This document shows, piece after piece, positions 59,903 to 64,000 of a stretch of DNA of 64,000 nucleotides (positions within the stretch are counted from its first letter, which is position 1; every line of letters starts with the position of its first letter). The position numbers and the translations under genes are program-made. Origin of the DNA: Planctomycetota bacterium. GTDB lineage: Bacteria > Planctomycetota > OFTM77. The stretch lies in NCBI GenBank assembly GCA_029260795.1, contig JAJDCO010000030.1, positions 1 through 64,000 on the forward strand. Reading direction: 5' to 3'. Under the pieces are notes generated by a model. It did no database searches and was not told where the DNA came from. It was given only the letters and a program-made list of their open reading frames with translations.

Positions 59903-61347
59903 GTGGTGCGACCTCGGGGCCGAAGGTCGATGGGTCGAGACGACCGGCGTCAGCCGACGCATCGCCCGACAGGCGCCCTCAGATCCTCGGGATGGCGGCA
60001 CCGCTCGTCGTGTCCTTCTGGCTCCGCGCTGCCTTCACCATGGTCGACATGGTGTACGCCACGATGCTCGAGGGACCGGACGGCATCGCCGACGCCTCGG
60101 TGGCGGCGATCGGGCTGACACAGCCCTTCGAGTTTATGATGATCGCCTGCTGGGTCGGGAGCTCGAACGGTCTCACCGCTCGCCTCGCGGCGGCGCTGGG
60201 CGCCCGCCAGGGGGAGAAGGTCGAGCAGCTCAAGCGCGTCACCTGGCGCATCATCTTGACGCTGATGGGTCTCTTCTTGGCATTGGCGGCGGGCGCGTAC
60301 CTGGCGGCCGAGTGGATCGCACCCGAAGGCGAGGAGCTGATGGCTCGGCAGTTCCGAAGCTACGCGCCGATGCTCCTGGCCGGATTCGCGGTCACGGCGT
60401 TCTGGTCGATCCTTCCGGACTCGCTCGTGAAGGCCCACCAGGACACCCGAAGTACGATGTGGGCCGGTCTGATCTCGGGCACGACCAACGTCGTCCTGAA
60501 CTCGCTGTTCGTGTTCGTCTTTCAGTTCGGGATCTTCGGGATCGCCCTGGCGACAGTGCTGGCTCGGATCGCGGGTCTCGGCTACGCGCTCATGCGGGCG
60601 AGGCGACATGAGCGGTGCCGACTCGCAACCGGAGAAGACAATCAGCCGGGCGTGTTTGATCGTCCGATTCGCGCGATTCTGGTGATCGCGATCCCGGCCG
60701 GTCTCGGGTACGTCTTGATGTCTGTGGAATCGCTGTCGGTCTTGGCAATCCTGAGCCAGACCGGGCAACCGACGGAGTCGGTGGCGGCGTGGTCGATCTT
60801 CGACCGTGTGAGTCGATTCATGGCGATGCCGGTGATCGCCATCAGCGTCGCGATGCTGCCGCTCTGCGCTCGTCTGTTTGGCCGGGGCGCTCAAGCAGCC
60901 ATCGGCCGCGAGATCCGAACGGCGGGTGTGGTGGTCATCGCCTATTTGCTGTTGCTCGTGACGCCGTTGGCTCTTTTTCTGGGGCCAATGGTCGCCCAGC
61001 GACTCGCCGACGCTGAGCAGACGCGAGTCTTCGCCGAGCTCGGGCTGATGATGGTCCCTCTCTCGGTGCTGGCCATGGCGCCGTTCTTCGTCTTTCGATC
61101 GACGTTCGAAGGGATGCAGATGCCCCGGCCCGGGCTCATGGTCAGCGTTCTGAGAACGACCTGTCTGGTCTTGCCGTTGGTGTACCTGGGCGTACAGTGG
61201 GCGCCGAGCTGGGGCGCCAGCCCGATCGCGGGAGCCTATGCGGGATACCTGATCGGGACGTCGATCGCCTCCTCGGTGCTCGCCGCTTGGCTGCGCCGCA
61301 CCCTGAGGAGACCCGAGACTGAGTGCATGGAGAAGGCTGAAGGATGA
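59899..61347 (+). CDS. MATE-family multidrug/toxin efflux protein
   Basis: 482 residues, GTG start overlapping the hemH stop (GTGA). Twelve membrane helices in two six-helix halves. Recognisable family stretches are FTMVDMVYATML, AAIGLTQPFEFMMIACWVGS, GLISGTTNVVLNSLFVFVFQFGIFG and ARIAGLGYALM. It uses a Na+ or H+ gradient to export cationic or planar compounds. The position between hemH and an aromatic-CoA oxygenase suggests porphyrin or aromatic export (inference). Its stop overlaps the next ATG. Confidence 0.92.
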   Translation: MSGATSGPKVDGSRRPASADASPDRRPQILGMAAPLVVSFWLRAAFTMVDMVYATMLEGPDGIADASVAAIGLTQPFEFMMIACWVGSSNGLTARLAAALGARQGEKVEQLKRVTWRIILTLMGLFLALAAGAYLAAEWIAPEGEELMARQFRSYAPMLLAGFAVTAFWSILPDSLVKAHQDTRSTMWAGLISGTTNVVLNSLFVFVFQFGIFGIALATVLARIAGLGYALMRARRHERCRLATGEDNQPGVFDRPIRAILVIAIPAGLGYVLMSVESLSVLAILSQTGQPTESVAAWSIFDRVSRFMAMPVIAISVAMLPLCARLFGRGAQAAIGREIRTAGVVVIAYLLLLVTPLALFLGPMVAQRLADAEQTRVFAELGLMMVPLSVLAMAPFFVFRSTFEGMQMPRPGLMVSVLRTTCLVLPLVYLGVQWAPSWGASPIAGAYAGYLIGTSIASSVLAAWLRRTLRRPETECMEKAEG

Positions 61348-63599
61348 AGATCGAGGTCGTCGGCGGTGGACCCAGTGGGCTGTACTTCAGCCTTCTCATG
61401 AAGCAGGCGTTTCCCGACTCCGAGATCCGAGTCCTCGAACGCAATCGGCCCGATGACACCTTCGGCTGGGGCGTCGTGTTTTCGGACGAGACGCTGGGTC
61501 ACTTCGAGCAAGCCGATCCGAAGAGCTATGCGGCGATCCGACGGCATTTCGCATACTGGGGCGACATCGAGACTCATGTCGGCGATGCCTGCGTGCGCTC
61601 GACCGGTCATGGATTCTGTGGGCTCGCCCGCAAGAAGCTGCTGCAGATCTTCCACCAGCGCTGCCGGGAAGTCGGTGTCCTCCTCGAGTTCGAAAAGGAG
61701 GTCGAGTCCGTCGACGAGCTCGCCGGCGCGGACCTGATCGTGGCCGCTGACGGCATCAACAGTCGATTGCGCGAGCAGCACGCCGATCACTTTCGCCCCC
61801 ACCTCGACTGGCGGCAGTGCCACTTCTCTTGGCTCGGCACCGACAAGCCACTCGAGGCCTTCACATTCATCTTCCGTGAGAACGAGCACGGCCTCTTCCA
61901 CGTCCATGCCTACCCGTTCCAGGCCGACCGCAGCACATTCATCGTCGAGTGCCAGGAGGACACCTGGCGCCGCGCCGGCCTCGACCAGGCCAACGAAGCC
62001 ACAACGATCGACTACTTCGAGGCTCTCTTCGCCGACCATCTCGAGGGACACGCCCTCCTGGGCAATCGATCGATCTGGCGCCGCTTTCCGACCGTCACCA
62101 ACGAGCATTGGCACATCGGCAAGCTGGTGTTGATCGGCGACGCGGCGCATACCGCACACTTCTCGATCGGCTCGGGCACCAAGCTGGCGATGGAGGACGC
62201 GATCGCGCTGGTCGAGGCTTTTCGCGCCCACGGGACGCGCGACGTCGAGAGCGTTCTCCGTGCCTACGAGGACGCTCGCCGAATCGACTGCCTCAAGACA
62301 CAGCGCGCAGCTCAGACGAGTCTGGAGTGGTTCGAGAACTCTCGACGTTACCTGCCCCAGCCTCCGCTCCAGTTCACCTTCAACCTGATGTGCCGATCCA
62401 AGCGCATCACCTACGAGAACCTCGCCGAGCGAGATCCGAAGCTGGTCGAGAGGGTGACGGAGTGGTTTGCCGAGAAGTACGACACGCCACGCGATGCCGA
62501 TGGGCGTCCGGCGCCTCCGATGTTCGCCCCTTTCAAGCTCCGAGAGCTTTCGCTCGCGAACCGGATCGCCGTCTCTCCGATGTGTCAGTACTCGGCCGTC
62601 GACGGTGCGCCGACCGACTGGCATCTCGTGCATCTCGGCAGCCGCGGCGTCGGAGCCGCCGGGCTCGTGATGGCCGAGATGACCAACGTCTCGGCTCAGG
62701 GCCGCATCACTTACGGCTGCGCCGGAATCTACCACGACGCTCATGTCGCGCCCTGGAAGCGCATCGTCGATTTCATCCACGCCCACTCGCCGGCCAAGAT
62801 TGGGCTCCAGCTCGGGCATGCCGGCCGCAAGGGCTCGTGCCATCTGCCGTGGGAAGGCGATGACCCGCTGCGCGACGCAACTGCCTGGTCCGTCATCGGA
62901 CCCTCCGCCCTGCCCTTCGACGAAGGTTGGCCCGTTCCCGAAGAGCTCGACCGAGCCGACCTGCTTCGCCTGCTCGACGACTATGCAGCCGCCACTCGTC
63001 GAGCGGAGGCAGCCGGCTTCGATCTGCTCGAGATCCACATGGCACACGGATACCTGCTCTCCAGCTTCCTATCGCCTCTGGCGAACAAGCGCCACGATGC
63101 TTTCGGAGGCTCGCTCGAGAACCGAATGCGCTTTCCACTCGAGGTCTTCGACGTGGTGAGAGCGGCTTGGCCGGCCGCCAAGCCGCTCTCGGTCCGCGTT
63201 TCGGCCACCGATTGGCTCGATGACGACGGCGGTCAAACGATCGAGGACACCGTCGTGCTCGCCCAGGCCTTGAAGGACCGCGGCTGCGATCTCATCGACG
63301 TCTCGTCGGCCGGGAACAGCCCCCTCTCGCAGCCGGACTACGGTCGCATGTATCAGGTCCCCTCCGCCGAGCGCATCAAGGTCGAAGTCGACATCCCCGT
63401 CATGGCAGTGGGCGCGATCCTGGGCGCCGATCATGCGAACACGGTGCTCGCGGCCGGCCGAGCCGATCTCATCGCGATGGCGAGGCCCCATCTCCGCGAT
63501 CCGTACCTGACGCTGCATGCCGCGGTCGAGGCCGGTTACGCGGGTCAATGGTGGCCGAACCAATACCTGGCTGGACGCCCGGCACGCAAGAAGGACTGA
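61344..63599 (+). CDS. bifunctional FAD monooxygenase / old-yellow-enzyme fusion (2-aminobenzoyl-CoA monooxygenase/reductase type)
   Basis: 751 residues. Residues 1-375 form a flavoprotein hydroxylase: FAD motif VGGGPSGLYFSLL and GDAAHTAHFSIGSGTKLAMEDA. Residues about 390-751 form an NADH:flavin oxidoreductase of the OYE family: MFAPFKLRELSLANRIAVSP, MCQYS, IHMAHGYLLSSFLSPLANKR, FGGSLENR. This order matches the 2-aminobenzoyl-CoA monooxygenase/reductase and the bifunctional salicylyl-CoA 5-hydroxylase proteins. It would hydroxylate and reduce an aryl-CoA. No aryl-CoA ligase is in the window, so the exact substrate is open. Confidence 0.9.
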   Translation: MKIEVVGGGPSGLYFSLLMKQAFPDSEIRVLERNRPDDTFGWGVVFSDETLGHFEQADPKSYAAIRRHFAYWGDIETHVGDACVRSTGHGFCGLARKKLLQIFHQRCREVGVLLEFEKEVESVDELAGADLIVAADGINSRLREQHADHFRPHLDWRQCHFSWLGTDKPLEAFTFIFRENEHGLFHVHAYPFQADRSTFIVECQEDTWRRAGLDQANEATTIDYFEALFADHLEGHALLGNRSIWRRFPTVTNEHWHIGKLVLIGDAAHTAHFSIGSGTKLAMEDAIALVEAFRAHGTRDVESVLRAYEDARRIDCLKTQRAAQTSLEWFENSRRYLPQPPLQFTFNLMCRSKRITYENLAERDPKLVERVTEWFAEKYDTPRDADGRPAPPMFAPFKLRELSLANRIAVSPMCQYSAVDGAPTDWHLVHLGSRGVGAAGLVMAEMTNVSAQGRITYGCAGIYHDAHVAPWKRIVDFIHAHSPAKIGLQLGHAGRKGSCHLPWEGDDPLRDATAWSVIGPSALPFDEGWPVPEELDRADLLRLLDDYAAATRRAEAAGFDLLEIHMAHGYLLSSFLSPLANKRHDAFGGSLENRMRFPLEVFDVVRAAWPAAKPLSVRVSATDWLDDDGGQTIEDTVVLAQALKDRGCDLIDVSSAGNSPLSQPDYGRMYQVPSAERIKVEVDIPVMAVGAILGADHANTVLAAGRADLIAMARPHLRDPYLTLHAAVEAGYAGQWWPNQYLAGRPARKKD

Positions 63600-63606
63600 G
63601 CGCTCG

Positions 63607-64000
63607 ATGCTCTGGGCGGCTCTCTCGATCGGGGCGGGCACGTGCCAAACGGCTCGCAACGCACTCTCTCGCCAGCTCGGTCGAGAGCTCTCCCCGACGC
63701 TCGTCAGCTGGGCGCGCTTCGCGTTCAACCTGCCGTTCGCCGGAATACTGGTCGACATCCTCATCCTGCTGAACGGCGCTCCGACGCTCACGATCGGCTT
63801 CTTCCTGGCCTGGTCGGTCACCGGAGTCACGCAGCTCGCCCGCCGCCGTGTGCCTGGTCGCGGCCTTCCGCCACGCGAGCTACGCGCAGTCGATCGTCCT
63901 GCACAAGCTCGATGTGGTCTTCACGGCTCTCATCGGCACCGTGTTGTTCGCCGAGCATTCGACGGCCCTGGGTTGGGTGGGCATCGTGCTGTCGACGGTC
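63607..64000 (+). pseudogene. EamA/DMT-type transporter, frameshifted near 63,840, runs off right edge
   Basis: From ATG 63607 the frame reads MLWAALSIGAGTCQTARNAL, then SWARFAFNLPF and WSVTGVTQL, the start of an EamA drug/metabolite exporter. After position about 63,835 that frame becomes Arg-rich nonsense. The neighbouring frame then continues the family: AFRHASYAQSIVLHKLDVVF, then ALIGTVLFAEHSTALGWVGI. A single-base deletion or two-base insertion in the CGCCCGCCGCCG run explains it. It may be a sequencing error in a GC run or a true mutation. The 3' half is outside the window. Confidence 0.75.

Noticed and set aside
61236-63047. 603-codon open frame on the minus strand
   Set aside because: It lies antisense to the aminobenzoyl-CoA monooxygenase/reductase gene and shows no recognisable motif.

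Overview
The window is a GC-rich, gene-dense bacterial chromosome segment. No rRNA, tRNA or CRISPR array was recognised. Several features suggest a Planctomycetota-like or neighbouring deep-branching aerobic bacterium: a secreted LRR protein of the type common in the PVC group, a di-haem peroxidase with an extra C-terminal domain, DUF4397 lipoproteins, large proteins with carboxypeptidase-regulatory-like repeats, and oxygen-dependent HemF together with HemH. This assignment is an inference from protein style, not from a marker gene.

Layout. 1-500: decayed DNA in which the 5' part of a brxE-like (BREX phage defence) gene is joined to an ISL3-family transposase fragment. 1097-7752 (minus): a four-gene run of M14 carboxypeptidase, flavin disulfide reductase, a thioredoxin-fold protein and a TonB-dependent receptor. 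The thioredoxin gene has an in-frame TGA exactly where the first active-site cysteine belongs (W-TGA-A-G-C), and a bacterial-SECIS-like hairpin lies 16-36 nt downstream. I read it as an undetected selenoprotein; it is the most interesting signal in the window. 7.9-24.9 kb: a PilT-like ATPase, an LRR/cysteine-repeat secreted protein, a small P-loop kinase, hemF, a lamin-tail-like secreted protein, a HAD/degenerate trehalose-phosphatase fusion, a large acidic membrane protein, an NtrC-type two-component pair, nhaA and a di-haem peroxidase. 25.3-44.1 kb: two DUF4397 lipoproteins, an ArsB/NhaD-type permease coupled to a universal-stress protein, an M1 aminopeptidase coupled to a crotonase, a PLD-family protein, a rhodanese/DoxX pair, two tandem small membrane paralogues, a VOC protein, a PrsW protease and a DsbD-type protein with three copies of its periplasmic domain.

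44.1-58.3 kb is a polyphosphate locus (ppk1, ppx and a CHAD-domain gene) split by a compact plus-strand operon at 48.2-56.8 kb: tetR, cupin lipoprotein, TolC-type outer-membrane factor, membrane-fusion protein, FtsX-like permease, ABC ATPase, a 21-aa micro-ORF, a PD-(D/E)XK-like protein, a LOG-family protein and a patatin. Most of its junctions are 4-bp start/stop overlaps. The tetR promoter has a perfect TATAAT, an operator-like palindrome in the spacer, and a start codon at the expected +1, so the message is probably leaderless. This looks like an acquired, self-regulated DevBCA/MacAB-type export module carrying nucleotide- and lipid-active passengers.

58.8-63.6 kb is an overlapping hemH-MATE-aminobenzoyl-CoA monooxygenase/reductase operon. 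The window ends in an EamA-type transporter that is frameshifted near 63,840. Start codons were chosen from ribosome-binding sites, signal peptides and family starts, so many differ from the longest possible reading frame.
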